Below, piece after piece: positions 37,100 to 47,700 of a stretch of DNA of 64,000 nucleotides (position 1 is the stretch's first letter; each line of letters begins with the position of its first letter). Source of the stretch: Ahrensia marina (GTDB taxonomy: Bacteria; Pseudomonadota; Alphaproteobacteria; Rhizobiales; Rhizobiaceae); assembly GCF_001293565.1 (NCBI RefSeq), contig NZ_JXMU01000013.1, positions 85,507 through 149,506 of the forward strand. The letters run 5' to 3'. Both the position numbers and the translations under genes were made by a program. A model generated the notes under the pieces. That model made no database searches. It worked only from the letters and a program-made list of their open reading frames with translations, and was not told where the DNA came from.

Positions 37100-39046
37100 A
37101 TGCGTTTTGGCCAGTCATTTTTGGATGAAATTAGGGATCGCGTTCCGATCTCTGACGTCATTCAGCGCTATGTGACGTGGGACAAGAAAAAAACAAATAC
37201 GAAACGCGGAGATTATTGGGCTTGCTGCCCGATACATGGCGAAAACACGCCGAGTTTTCACTGTGAGGACAAAAAAGGCCGCTACTATTGTTTCGGATGC
37301 GGTGCATCAGGCGACCATTTTCGTTTTCTGACGGAACTGGAAGGCGTCAGTTTTCCTGAAGCTGTGGAGCGCGTTGCCGGTATGGCCGGTGTGGCGATGC
37401 CGACGCCTGATCCTGAAGCCGAAAAGCGCGAAGAAAAGCGTAAAACCCTCTATGAATATATGGATCTGGCCGCATCTTATTACGAAGAGCAGTTGCAAAT
37501 GCAGGGCGGTGCTGCTGCGCGCGCTTATCTTCGTGACCGTGGTTTAAGCGCATCAACGATTAACAAGTTTCGCTTGGGGTTTGCGCCCAACAATCGCAGC
37601 GGTGTCAAAGAGTTTCTTGCATCCAAAGGCGCGAGCAAAGAGCAGATCGAAGCGACAGGAATGGTCGTGCATGGCGAGGATATCGCCGTATCCTATGATC
37701 GTTTCCGCGACCGGATCATGTTTCCCATTGAAGACCAGCAGGGCCGAATTATCGCATTCGGCGGGCGCGCAATGAGCGCTGACGTGCCTGCCAAATATTT
37801 AAACTCGCCGGAAACAGAACTGTTTCACAAAGGCGATATTCTTTTTAACTTCAAGCGCGCGCGTTCGGTTCAGGCCAAGCAAGGCGGGACAGTGATTGCT
37901 GTTGAAGGCTATATGGATGTGATCGCACTTGATCAGGCGGGCTTTGAAAATGCGGTTGCCCCGCTTGGTACGGCGCTAACGGAAAACCAGCTTGCAAAAC
38001 TGTGGCGTGCCACGGATGAACCCGTTCTTTGTTTTGATGGTGACAAGGCGGGCTTAAGGGCTGCATTCCGCGGCCTAGAGATGGCGCTTAGTGAATTAAA
38101 GCCCGGAAAATCCGTCCGCTTTGCTTTGCTTCCTGATGGGCAGGATCCGGATGACCTTGTCAAAAAAGAAGGTCCAGCTGCCTTCAAGGATGTTTTGGCC
38201 GCTGCAAAGTCTGCCGCTGACATGCTTTGGCTTCGCGAAACCGGTGGCCAGACATTTGATACGCCTGAGCGCCGTGCCAAACTTGAACAGACAATGCGTG
38301 AGGTCACCAACCAGATCGCGGATGAAAGCGTTCGCCGTCATTACGCGCAAGACATGCGTGAGCGGGTGGCGATGTTTTTTGGCACAGCGCCTGCCGGCAA
38401 TAACCGGACCGGCAGCGGTAAAAGCAATTACGGGGGCGGCGGTTACAACCGTGCAAAAGGCGGCGGTTTAAAGGGGCGTATTGCTGTAACATCACAGCTT
38501 GCAAATTCCCGCTTGACCAAGACTGGCGTTGTGAATGTCTCGGACATGCCGGTACGTGAAGCGGCATTAATGAGCGCGATCATCTGCCATCCGGATATTC
38601 TCGTCGATTCATTTGACAGGTTCATGTCGTTTGAATTTGATAATAAGAGTCTGAATGACCTTCGCAGCGCTGTTATTGAGGCGCATGGCGAAACAGCTGC
38701 ACGGTTGCGGGCTGATTTGGTGCGCCATCCGGCGCTTCTGGCCTACACAGATGTTATCGCTCAAGTAGACCGGGTCGTCAGCCGTTCACGGCTTTGGGTT
38801 TTTACTGAAGAAGCCGCTTTTGAAGATGCGTTGTCTGCATTTGAGCAGGCCGTTCAGCTTTACCAGCGCGCCCGGGGCCTCAACAGAGAGTTAAAGGCGG
38901 CGGAAGATGCGTTGGCTCTTGATGGCTCGGAAGCAAATTGGGCGCGGTTTCAGGATATTCAATTGCAGGTCCGCCGCACACAAGGGCTTGATGCGCTTGT
39001 GGAAGGCTTTGGTGTCTCATCCGGACGTCCAAGCCGTAACTTTTAA
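37100..39046 (+). CDS. dnaG: DNA primase
   Basis: Synthesises RNA primers at the replication fork. The 648-residue protein has the N-terminal CHC2 zinc domain (C43-x2-H46 and C64-x2-C67), the RNA polymerase TOPRIM core with the family stretches IMFPIEDQQGRIIAFGGR, VIAVEGYMDVIAL and VLCFDGDKAGLRAAFR, and a C-terminal helicase-binding domain. A glycine-rich linker (residues 430-455) separates core and C-terminal part. ATG at 37100 has only a weak ribosome site (GCGGATAAATTAA). Its 167-base upstream gap contains a small hairpin just after yqeY without a U-tract. Confidence 0.96.
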   Translation: MRFGQSFLDEIRDRVPISDVIQRYVTWDKKKTNTKRGDYWACCPIHGENTPSFHCEDKKGRYYCFGCGASGDHFRFLTELEGVSFPEAVERVAGMAGVAMPTPDPEAEKREEKRKTLYEYMDLAASYYEEQLQMQGGAAARAYLRDRGLSASTINKFRLGFAPNNRSGVKEFLASKGASKEQIEATGMVVHGEDIAVSYDRFRDRIMFPIEDQQGRIIAFGGRAMSADVPAKYLNSPETELFHKGDILFNFKRARSVQAKQGGTVIAVEGYMDVIALDQAGFENAVAPLGTALTENQLAKLWRATDEPVLCFDGDKAGLRAAFRGLEMALSELKPGKSVRFALLPDGQDPDDLVKKEGPAAFKDVLAAAKSAADMLWLRETGGQTFDTPERRAKLEQTMREVTNQIADESVRRHYAQDMRERVAMFFGTAPAGNNRTGSGKSNYGGGGYNRAKGGGLKGRIAVTSQLANSRLTKTGVVNVSDMPVREAALMSAIICHPDILVDSFDRFMSFEFDNKSLNDLRSAVIEAHGETAARLRADLVRHPALLAYTDVIAQVDRVVSRSRLWVFTEEAAFEDALSAFEQAVQLYQRARGLNRELKAAEDALALDGSEANWARFQDIQLQVRRTQGLDALVEGFGVSSGRPSRNF

Positions 39047-39348
39047 GCCATAAATCGCGTTCTCGGCAAAAGAATCATGTCAATTAAACGTCACAAAAGC
39101 TTGACGTGAAGCCGAATCACGGGAATCAGGGTTATAATTATACGCGAAGGTGGAAATCGGCAGAGGGCAGCACTATTTCCTCAATAGAGAAGCAACATAA
39201 ATATGGCTTTCAGATAAACACACTTAATCAATGCTTAAGGTGCGGTTGCTAGCTTTCGGCAACATGTGGCTGATTCGGTGCTTATCGAACAAACAAAGCG
39301 AAAAAGGCGACGGCTTGATAGCCTTAATACGCCGGAGAACAAACGTCT
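39047..39348 (+). promoter_or_regulatory. rpoD upstream region
   Basis: This 302-base gap between dnaG and rpoD contains a TATAAT at 39133-39138. A TTGACG lies upstream of it but 26 bases away, too far for a standard pair, so the -35 box is uncertain. A ribosome site CCGGAG precedes the rpoD ATG. I see no hairpin with a T-tract, so read-through from dnaG is possible. Confidence 0.4.
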
Positions 39349-41397
39349 ATGGCGACAACGACTAAAACAAAAAAAAATCCTGAAGCTGGGGCTAATCCAG
39401 AAGTGCAAAGCGCCGATGGACCATTGCTGGATCTGACGGCTGATTCCGTCAAGAAAATGATACGCGCTGCTAAAAAGCGTGGATTTGTTACTGTCGATGA
39501 ACTGAACTCTGTTTTACCTTCCGACCAGACTGATCCTGACAAGATTGAAGACGTAATGTCTGCGCTGTCAGAGATGGGCATCAATGTCGTGGAAGAAGAT
39601 GAAGACAGCGACAATGATGGTGATGGCGATGCAGGCGAAACTTCCGGCTCAAAGGAAGTGGCAACGGCCAGCGGCAGCGCTGTTGCAACAACCGTAAAGA
39701 AGAAAGAACCGACCGATCGTACAGACGATCCGGTTCGTATGTATTTGCGCGAAATGGGGCAGGTGGAACTTCTTTCACGGGAAGGTGAAATTGCCATTGC
39801 CAAGCGCATTGAGGCCGGCCGTGAAACCATGATTGCGGGTCTTTGCGAAAGCCCGCTGACCTTTCAGGCGATTATTATCTGGCGTGATGAATTGATGGAG
39901 GAAAACATCCTCCTGCGCGATATTATCGATCTTGAAACAACCTATGCTGGCCCTGAAGCCAAGGCGACGCCGAAAGTACCGACGCCAGAGGAAATTGATC
40001 AGGCGCGTAAGGAACGCGAAGAAAAAGAGCGCTTGCTGCGCCAGCCGCGCCGCCGTGATGACGATATCACGAATGTCGGTGGTGAAGGCCAGATTGAAGA
40101 TGACGAGGATGAAGAAGACGAAGTGAACTTGTCGCTTGCGGCGATGGAGGGCGAGTTGCGCCCGCAAGTCATGGAAATCTTCGACAATATTGCCGATGTT
40201 TACAGCAAGCTACGTAAACTTCAGGACCAGCAGGTTGAAAGCGCGTTGGCCGATGAGGGCGATCTTTCATCCAGTCAGAAGCGCCGTTACAAACAGCTTC
40301 AGGATGATCTGGTCACACTCGTTAAATCATTGTCGCTCAATAACCAGCGTATTGATGCTCTTGTCGAGCAGCTTTACTCGATTAACCGCGGCTTTGTGCA
40401 AAATGAAGGCCGCTTGCTGCGCCTTGCAGAGACCTACGGTGTTAGCCGTGAAGCATTTTTGAAACATTATCAAGGCTCTGAACTTGATCCGAACTGGGTT
40501 GAGACAATCTCCCAGATCGATTCCAAGGCATGGAAAGCGTTTGCTGAAAAAGAACCGGTCTCAATTGAAAATCTGCGCGCTGAAATTCAGGAACTTGCGA
40601 CAGAAACCGGTATTGCGATTCCGGAATTCCGCCGCATCGTAAATCAGGTTCAGAAAGGCGAGCGCGAAGCGCGTATTGCCAAGAAGGAAATGGTCGAGGC
40701 CAATCTGCGTCTCGTGATTTCAATTGCAAAGAAATACACCAACCGCGGTTTGCAGTTCCTGGATCTCATTCAGGAAGGCAATATCGGCCTGATGAAGGCT
40801 GTCGACAAGTTTGAATACCGTCGCGGCTACAAATTCTCGACCTATGCGACATGGTGGATACGTCAGGCGATTACCCGTTCAATCGCTGACCAGGCGCGTA
40901 CTATCCGTATTCCGGTTCATATGATTGAGACAATCAACAAGATCGTGCGTACATCACGTCAGATGCTGCATGAAATTGGCCGCGAACCAACACCGGAAGA
41001 GCTGTCTGAAAAGCTGGCAATGCCGCTTGAAAAGGTACGTAAGGTTCTAAAAATCGCCAAAGAGCCGATTTCGCTCGAAACACCGGTTGGTGATGAGGAC
41101 GATTCACATCTTGGTGACTTTATCGAAGACAAGCAGGCAATTTTGCCGATTGATGCGGCTATTCAGGCAAACCTGCGCGAGACAACGACTCGCGTATTGG
41201 CTTCACTGACACCGCGTGAGGAACGCGTTCTTCGTATGCGTTTTGGTATCGGTATGAACACTGACCACACGCTCGAAGAAGTGGGTCAGCAATTCTCGGT
41301 TACCCGCGAGCGTATTCGCCAGATCGAGGCAAAAGCGCTTCGCAAGCTGAAGCATCCAAGCCGAAGCCGCAAATTGCGCTCATTCCTAGATCAGTAA
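39349..41397 (+). CDS. rpoD: RNA polymerase primary sigma factor RpoD (sigma 70)
   Basis: Housekeeping sigma factor. The 682-residue protein has region 1.1 at the N terminus ([21 protein letters not shown]), two acidic runs near residues 82-97 and 245-258, region 1.2 ([22 protein letters not shown]), region 2 with the promoter-melting [20 protein letters not shown], region 3, and the -35-binding region 4 helix [20 protein letters not shown]. Full length; the acidic non-conserved insert is typical of Alphaproteobacteria. A terminator follows directly. Confidence 0.98.
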   Translation: MATTTKTKKNPEAGANPEVQSADGPLLDLTADSVKKMIRAAKKRGFVTVDELNSVLPSDQTDPDKIEDVMSALSEMGINVVEEDEDSDNDGDGDAGETSGSKEVATASGSAVATTVKKKEPTDRTDDPVRMYLREMGQVELLSREGEIAIAKRIEAGRETMIAGLCESPLTFQAIIIWRDELMEENILLRDIIDLETTYAGPEAKATPKVPTPEEIDQARKEREEKERLLRQPRRRDDDITNVGGEGQIEDDEDEEDEVNLSLAAMEGELRPQVMEIFDNIADVYSKLRKLQDQQVESALADEGDLSSSQKRRYKQLQDDLVTLVKSLSLNNQRIDALVEQLYSINRGFVQNEGRLLRLAETYGVSREAFLKHYQGSELDPNWVETISQIDSKAWKAFAEKEPVSIENLRAEIQELATETGIAIPEFRRIVNQVQKGEREARIAKKEMVEANLRLVISIAKKYTNRGLQFLDLIQEGNIGLMKAVDKFEYRRGYKFSTYATWWIRQAITRSIADQARTIRIPVHMIETINKIVRTSRQMLHEIGREPTPEELSEKLAMPLEKVRKVLKIAKEPISLETPVGDEDDSHLGDFIEDKQAILPIDAAIQANLRETTTRVLASLTPREERVLRMRFGIGMNTDHTLEEVGQQFSVTRERIRQIEAKALRKLKHPSRSRKLRSFLDQ

Positions 41398-41401
41398 GAA
41401 C

Positions 41402-41433
41402 AAAAGCCCGGCCATTGAGCCGGGTTTTTCTGT
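41402..41433 (+). terminator. Rho-independent terminator of rpoD
   Basis: CCCGGC (41407-41412) pairs with GCCGGG (41419-41424), extended by AAAAG/TTTTT, with a T-run at 41425-41429. It sits 10 bases after the rpoD stop. Confidence 0.9.
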
Positions 41434-41490
41434 TTCATGGGAACTATCTGTCTCCAATACCATTACGTTAGTGTAACCGGGGGCAGGCAC

Positions 41491-42366
41491 TTGGACGAAA
41501 TAAATATCAATCCGCTGACAATTTTAACCAATCAGATCACCAGCATGATCAAGGCGACAATTGCTTTGCTGCCAGAATTGGCCGTAGCACTGGTTGTCAT
41601 TTTACTTACTTGGCTAATAGCAAAATTTGTCCGTTTTATTGTTAAGCAAACGCTCAACAAATCGAAGATGCGGCCAAGTCTTTGTGGTCTGGTGATTATG
41701 TTGAGCGGTTTGGCTGTCTGGATTTTCGGCCTTATGTCTGCGGCCATTATCCTATTCCCGAACCTGACCCCGGCTTCTATGCTTGCAGGCCTCGGCCTTG
41801 GATCCGTAGCGATCGGTTTTGCTTTCAAGGATACATTTGAAAATTTTCTAGCTGGCATAATCATCCTACTGCGCAAGGAAATGCGTATTAATGATCACAT
41901 TGAATGCGAAGACCTTGAAGGAAAAGTCGAGGATATTGCAATTCGGGAAACCCATATTCGTCAGACCGACGGTCAATTGGTGATTGTGCCGAATTCGGTA
42001 CTTTTTAAAAATCCGCTGACAATCCGCACTGATCTGGACCAACGCCGCGCGACAATCATATGTGGCATAGCCTATGATGAGGACGTTGCGGAGGGTCGCA
42101 AAGTCATTAAGAAGGCTGTTGAGGGATGCTCAACTGTGATCAAAGATAACCGTCCTATACAGATATTTGCGCAGGAATTCGCAGACAGTTCGATTAACTT
42201 TGAAATTACTTGGTGGCCCGGCTCAAAGCCTGTCGATATCCGCACCTCACGAGACGAGGTGGTTGAGGCTGTTAAAAAAGCTCTTGATGATGCTGGAATT
42301 GAAATTCCGTTCCCATATCGGACAATGACGTTCAAAGAGCCGTTATCTTTGGTTGATGAAAATTAG
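41491..42366 (+). CDS. Small-conductance mechanosensitive channel, MscS family
   Basis: A protein of about 291 residues with the compact MscS layout: three transmembrane segments, TM3 pore helix TPASMLAGLGLGSVAIGFAFKDTFENFLAG, then beta domain (RINDHIECEDLEGKVEDIAIRET) and the alpha/beta cytoplasmic cage. The ATG at 41437 falls within the region right after the rpoD terminator and gives an unusual N terminus. The TTG at 41491, after GGGGGCAGG, is the better start; this is a judgement from context. It is convergent with ung; their ends overlap by 4 bases. Confidence 0.88.
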   Translation: MDEININPLTILTNQITSMIKATIALLPELAVALVVILLTWLIAKFVRFIVKQTLNKSKMRPSLCGLVIMLSGLAVWIFGLMSAAIILFPNLTPASMLAGLGLGSVAIGFAFKDTFENFLAGIIILLRKEMRINDHIECEDLEGKVEDIAIRETHIRQTDGQLVIVPNSVLFKNPLTIRTDLDQRRATIICGIAYDEDVAEGRKVIKKAVEGCSTVIKDNRPIQIFAQEFADSSINFEITWWPGSKPVDIRTSRDEVVEAVKKALDDAGIEIPFPYRTMTFKEPLSLVDEN

Positions 42367-43034
42367 TCCAAGCACCAATCTATCGGCGTGATTCCGTTTT
42401 CTTGTAAGAAGCTGTTGGCTTTAGAGAACGGCTTAGTGCCAAAAAAGCCCTTGTGAACAGATAAAGGTGACGGGTGCACCGAACGGATAACCAGATGCCT
42501 GCTTTCATCGACAAAGGATGCTTTGCGCTGTGCATAGGCGCCCCATAAAATGAAAACGATTGGCCGGGACTGCTCGTTGACAAGTTTAATCACGGCATCG
42601 GTAAATCTTTCCCAGCCTTTGTTCTGATGGGAGCCTGCTTTATGCGCTTCAACCGTCAAAACTGAATTGAGCAAGAGAACGCCTTGCTTTGCCCACGCAT
42701 TGAGATTTCCGTGACTGGCGGGTTCAATGCCAAGATCATTGTGCAATTCTTTGAAGATGTTGATCAGTGACGGCGGTATGCGAACGTCTTCGGAAACCGA
42801 AAAACTCAAGCCATGCGCCTGGTTTGGACCATGATAAGGGTCTTGCCCCAATATGACGACCTTAACCTGATCAAGCGGCGTCGTATCCAGTGCGTTGAAC
42901 CACAACTTTGCCGGTGGGTATATTTGCTTTCCGGCATCACGTTCTGATTGCAAAAAAGCTTTGAGTTTTTGCATATAATCACTGTCAAACTCATGGCTTA
43001 GATGTTTAAGCCAGCTTTCATGTAAATGGACCAT
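42363..43034 (-). CDS. ung: Uracil-DNA glycosylase
   Basis: Removes uracil from DNA, the first step of base excision repair. The protein of about 223 residues has the water-activating GQDPYHGPNQAHGLSFSV motif, LLLNSVLTVEAHKAGSH, and the C-terminal HPSPLSVHKGFFG with the catalytic His. All active-site residues of family 1 UDG are present. The ATG at 43034 follows a GTG at 43040 in frame; either may be used. Its end overlaps the mscS end on the other strand by 4 bases. Confidence 0.95.
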   Translation of the reverse strand: MVHLHESWLKHLSHEFDSDYMQKLKAFLQSERDAGKQIYPPAKLWFNALDTTPLDQVKVVILGQDPYHGPNQAHGLSFSVSEDVRIPPSLINIFKELHNDLGIEPASHGNLNAWAKQGVLLLNSVLTVEAHKAGSHQNKGWERFTDAVIKLVNEQSRPIVFILWGAYAQRKASFVDESRHLVIRSVHPSPLSVHKGFFGTKPFSKANSFLQENGITPIDWCLD

Positions 43035-43102
43035 GTTCACTCAATTGCCTATTTTGTTTAAGCTCGGTTAGCTTCGTTCTAACCGTTACTGAAAGCGAAA
43101 AT

Positions 43103-43531
43103 ATGCCACATCAAATCGTAAAGCTGAACACAAACGGGCAAGGGCTGTATGAATTTACGTCAGATGTGCAACGTTTTGTAAAAACGTATGCGCCCGCCGA
43201 TGCTTTGCTAACACTCTTTGTTCGGCACACATCGTGCTCGCTTCTTGTGCAGGAGAATGCGGATAGCGAAGTGCAATCCGATATGAGAGCATTTTTTGCG
43301 CGTCTGGTGCCTCCAACCAGCGACCCCTCAATGTCATATCTCAAACATACTTATGAAGGACCGGACGATATGCCCGCGCATATCAAAGCCGCTTTGACAC
43401 AGACTTCGATTGGAATTCCGGTGATTGACGCAGAGATGATGCTGGGAACATGGCAAGGGATCTATCTGTTCGAGCATCGCGACAGGCCCCATGCGCGGCA
43501 AATCGTGCTGCATTTGACCGGCAATACCTAA
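43103..43531 (+). CDS. Secondary thiamine-phosphate synthase enzyme family protein (YjbQ, UPF0047)
   Basis: A 142-residue protein of the YjbQ/UPF0047 family. Family signs are LLTLFVRHTSCSLLVQENAD and MLGTWQGIYLFEHRDRPH, and the full length matches. Members show weak thiamine-phosphate synthase activity; the physiological role is unknown. It is divergent from ung with a 62-base gap between the start codons. Confidence 0.9.
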   Translation: MPHQIVKLNTNGQGLYEFTSDVQRFVKTYAPADALLTLFVRHTSCSLLVQENADSEVQSDMRAFFARLVPPTSDPSMSYLKHTYEGPDDMPAHIKAALTQTSIGIPVIDAEMMLGTWQGIYLFEHRDRPHARQIVLHLTGNT

Positions 43532-43566
43532 TAAAACTTTAATTGTTTCAAGTGCATTTTATCGTC

Positions 43567-43917
43567 ATGAAAAAACTGCACAGACACCACGCCAGAATCG
43601 CAGCAATGGCATTACTTGTTTTGGTTCAAAGTTGTGCGGCTGCTTCCGTGGCCGGTACGGTTGTAGGATCAACGGTGAAGGTTACGAAAGTCGCAGTCAA
43701 AGGTACGGTAGGTGCAGGAAAACTGGTTTACCGCGGTGGTAAAGCCGTTGGAAGAACGGTAACAGGCGGCGGTGGCTATACTTCGAACAACGATTATGCC
43801 TATTCAGGGGAAAGCTATCAGGATTATGACGATAATACGCCGAGCTGCTTAAATCCGGACGGTTCCTATTCACCGGCTTTGCGCGGTGCAAGCGGCGAGT
43901 ATTTCTGCCCAAACTAA
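43567..43917 (+). CDS. Small putative lipoprotein
   Basis: A 116-residue protein starting at the ATG at 43567, with a basic N terminus, a hydrophobic core (AAMALLVLVQSC) and a possible lipobox ending at the cysteine of VQSC. The middle is rich in V, G and K (VGSTVKVTKVAVKGTVGAGKLVYRGG), and the tail is Y/N-rich with two cysteines. No family recognised with confidence; a similar short lipoprotein upstream of DsbA-like genes would be worth comparing. Clear ribosome site not seen. Confidence 0.6.
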   Translation: MKKLHRHHARIAAMALLVLVQSCAAASVAGTVVGSTVKVTKVAVKGTVGAGKLVYRGGKAVGRTVTGGGGYTSNNDYAYSGESYQDYDDNTPSCLNPDGSYSPALRGASGEYFCPN

Positions 43918-44042
43918 AATATAAGCTCGCTCACATAACGTTTTCGTGAAGAGTAGGCTGTAGATGAAGCAATATTTTGCCTTGGTCCTGCCTGATTTGA
44001 CCAGCTATAAGATCACAAAACAAAGTAATCTTGGAGCTGTTA

Positions 44043-44708
44043 ATGTCTCAGTCAATGCTGATTTCCCGCCGTAATGCCCTTCTGTCCATGGCAGCAATAC
44101 CTGCCGCGCTGAGCGTAACCAATTTGCCCGCTTTTGCACAGAGCGCACCGGCATCTGAAGGCAGCGTTGATATGGATAAATTGCTGGCTGACAATGCTTT
44201 GCCGGAGATGTTTAAAGGCGAAGAAGATGCGCCGGTCACAATCGTTGAATATGCATCAATGACGTGTGGCCACTGTGCGAACTTCCATAACAATACGTAT
44301 CCTGAGTTGAAAGAAAAGTATCTCGACACTGGTAAGGCACGCCTGATCATACGTGAATTTCCGTTTGATCCGCGCGCGGCAGCGGCATTTATGTTGGCCC
44401 GCTGCGCACCAAATGATGCTTATTTCGCAATGGTTGATGTGCTTTTCAAACAGCAGTCGACATGGGCCCGGGCGGAAAATGCACGCGCTCCATTGGAAAA
44501 CATTGCCAAATTGGCCGGTTTTACACAGGAGTCGTTCGAGAAATGCTTGACCGACCAGCAGCTTTTGAATGATGTGAATAAGGTGCGGGAACGTGGTCAG
44601 ACCGAGTTTGGTGTGAACGCGACACCGACATTTTTCATCAATGGCGAAAAATACGCCGGAGCGCTGACAATTGATCAACTGTCTGCCATTATTGACCCTC
44701 TGCTCTAA
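44043..44708 (+). CDS. DsbA family thiol:disulfide oxidoreductase
   Basis: A 221-residue exported thioredoxin-fold protein. The N terminus carries a twin-arginine-like signal (ISRRNALLSM, then AFAQSAPAS), so export could be by Tat or Sec. The active site is C75-G-H-C78 in ASMTCGHCANFH, and the cis-proline is in NATPTFFINGEKY. It belongs to the thioredoxin_4 (DsbA-like) group, which forms or isomerises disulfides in periplasmic proteins. The ATG at 44043 has GGAG 7 bases upstream. It precedes smc by 51 bases, an arrangement often seen in Rhizobiales. Confidence 0.92.
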   Translation: MSQSMLISRRNALLSMAAIPAALSVTNLPAFAQSAPASEGSVDMDKLLADNALPEMFKGEEDAPVTIVEYASMTCGHCANFHNNTYPELKEKYLDTGKARLIIREFPFDPRAAAAFMLARCAPNDAYFAMVDVLFKQQSTWARAENARAPLENIAKLAGFTQESFEKCLTDQQLLNDVNKVRERGQTEFGVNATPTFFINGEKYAGALTIDQLSAIIDPLL

Positions 44709-44759
44709 GCAGAAAATCATCGCGCAAGGCGGCTTGACTTTGCGCGGGGGCAGCGGCGC

Positions 44760-47700
44760 ATGAAATTTAACAAACTGCGCCTTCTTGGCTTCAAGTCATT
44801 TGTTGAACCAACAGAATTTGCGATTGAGCGTGGCCTGACAGGTGTTGTCGGCCCGAACGGGTGCGGCAAGTCCAATCTGGTTGAAGCGCTGCGATGGGTA
44901 ATGGGCGAAAGCTCTTACAAAAACATGCGCGCTTCGGGCATGGACGATGTTATTTTCTCCGGTTCGGGCACACGCCCGTCACGCAACACTGCCGAAGTAG
45001 CCCTTTTCCTCGATAATGATGATCGCACAGCGCCCGCCGCGTTCAATGACAGCGAGTTATTGCAGGTAACGCGCCGGATCGAGCGCGAAAACGGATCGGC
45101 TTACCGGATCAACGGCAAGGATGCACGCGCGAAAGATGTGCAATTGCTGTTTGCCGACCAGTCTACCGGCGCCCGTTCGCCTTCAATGGTCGGGCAGGGC
45201 CGCATTGGCGAGCTTATTCAGGCGAAACCGCAGGCACGACGCGCACTGCTAGAAGAGGCTGCGGGTATTTCCGGCCTGCATTCGCGCCGTCATGAAGCCG
45301 AATTGCGCTTGCGCGGCGCTGAAAGCAATCTGGAACGGTTGGATGATGTGACATCCGAACTGGAAAGCCAGATCGAAAGTCTGAAGCGTCAGGCGCGTCA
45401 GGCCAATCGCTTCCGTACATTATCAAGGGATATTCGTCAGGCAGAGGCCACGCTCTTCCATTTGAAATGGGTGCAGGCAAAGGCCGCCGAGGCAGAGAGC
45501 CAGTCCATTCTTTCCAAGGCAACTAACGAAGTTGCCGAACGTGCGCAATTGCAGATGGAAGCGGCACGCCTGCAAGGTATCGCACAAAAAGCTTTGCCGC
45601 CTTTACGTGAGGCCGAAGCCGAGGCCGCCGCCGCATTGCAGCGACTGACAATCGCGCGTGATCAACTCGATACAGAAGCAGAGCGTCTGCGGGCAAGAAA
45701 GCGCGAATATGAGCAGCGTATTGCGCAATTAGCGACGGACATTGAGCGTGAAGAACGTATGCTTGTCGAAAATGCTGATATTCTGGCCCAATTAAGTGAA
45801 GAAGAAAAAACGCTACGGGCACAGGATGAAGGCACTGACGAGCGCGAGGCCGAACTAGCTGCAAAGGTAGAGACTGCCAAAACAGAGCTGGAAGCCTCAG
45901 AAGCGGAACTTTCTAAAATTACCGCTGAACGCGCCGAAGCCCAGGCACTGCGTACACAATTACAACGCCGCATCAGCGAACTGAGTGATCGCCGTTCACG
46001 GCTTGAAACACAGGAACGCAATGTCGATGCTGAACTAACGGCGCTCAACGAGAAAATCAGCAAGCTGGATGATCCTGCTGAAAAGCAGGCACTTGTTGAG
46101 AAGGCTGAAGCAGCGATAGTTGAGGCGGAACAGGCTGTCACAAAAACAGAAGATGATGTGGTCAAAGCACGTGCTGCTGAAACCGCATTGCGCCCTGATC
46201 TTGCAGAGGCGCGTGAGGCGCTCAACACGCTTGAGGCTGAAGCCCGTACGATTGCAAAGCTGTTAAATGCCGGCGGCAATGATCTGTTTCCGGCGATTAT
46301 CGAAAGTCTGAAGGTTGATAAGGGCTTTGAAACTGCATTGGGAGCGGCGCTCGGCGATGATCTGGATGTGCCGACAGATTCAAGTGCTGCTGTCTATTTC
46401 GCCGGTGCGAACGCTGCTGCTGATGATCCGCAATTGCCTGACGGTGCAATAGCGCTGGCAAACCATGTTCGTGGCGGCGAAGCCATTGAACGTCGTTTGA
46501 AGCAAATTGGTGTTGTTGCCGATGAAGCCGCCGGCAACTCTCTTGCGCCCGCACTTAAAGCAGGTCAGCGCCTTGTCACCAAGCAAGGCGCGCTTTGGCG
46601 ATGGGACGGATATCGTGCGGCAACCGATGCACCCACAATGGCAGCGCAGCGTCTGGCGCAGAAAAACCGTTTAAGCGAGCTTGATTTAGAAATCGTCGAA
46701 GCCACCAAAGCAAAAACGACGATAGAAACATCTATGCAGACCGCCGAGACGGCAACGCGTAACGCTGTACAAGCTGAAAATGCTGCCCGTCAAACATTGA
46801 AAGAACGTCAGAATGACGCCCGCAAGGCCCGCGATGAACTGGCTGCTGCCGAACGTTCGTCAGGTGAATTGTCGCGTCGCCGCGCTGTTTTGGATGAGTC
46901 CTTCGGGCGTATCCGAACTGATTTAAACGAAGCTGTCGGCGTGTTGGCCGAGGCGGAAGCCGCTTTGGCCGCTGAGCCGGAGGTGACATCTTTTGATGCG
47001 CGTCTTCAGAGCCTGCAGGCAGGCGTTGCAAAAGACCGTGCCGTTCTGGCTGAACTGCGTGCAGAGCACCAGGGCTTGGCCCGTGAAGTGGAGGCAAGAC
47101 GCAACAGGTTAAACGCGATTGAACGCGAAACCAAAAGCTGGGCAGAACGGCGCGCCAATGCAGATAGCCAGATTGCAACTCTGCGTGCGCGGGAAACAGA
47201 AACCCAAAAGCTTCTGGAAGAATTGGCTGATAGTCCGGGCGAATTTGAAGCCCGCCAGCGTGAGCTGATACGCCAGATTGAAGCTGCTGAAGCAAAGCGC
47301 AATGAAGCAGCCGACAGGCTTGCAAAGGCGGAAACATCTGCCGGTGAGGCAGACCGCGCGGCAACGGCGACTATTCAGGATCTGTCAACAACCCGCGAAG
47401 GCCGCGCACGTGCGGAAGAGCGCGCTGCCGCCGCATCTGAGCGTCGTTCGGACATTGAAGCCAGAATTCATGAAGCGCTCAATTGCGAGCCGCATAAAGC
47501 ATTCGAACAGACCGGCTTGGCGGTTGACGATGCGATGCCCGAGATGGACCCAACTGAAAAACGCCTTGAGCGCCTGAAAATTGAACGTGAGCGTTTGGGC
47601 GCAGTGAACCTGCGCGCGGAAGAAGAGCAAAACGAACTGTCCGAGCGTTTCGGCTTGATCACTTCCGAACGCGAAGACGTTGTTCAGGCTATTGCAGAGC

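Noticed and set aside
37930..38310. Antisense 125-codon frame in dnaG
   Set aside because: Falls wholly within dnaG in another frame with no supporting ribosome site or homology.
39100..39140. TTGACG-TATAAT promoter pair for rpoD
   Set aside because: The two boxes are 26 bases apart, too far for one sigma-70 promoter; only the TATAAT is kept.
45662..46279. Long antisense reading frames inside smc, including one of 205 codons rich in Ser/Ala
   Set aside because: They arise from the repetitive Glu/Ala/Arg codons of the SMC coiled coil read backwards; they have no ribosome site and no recognisable domain.
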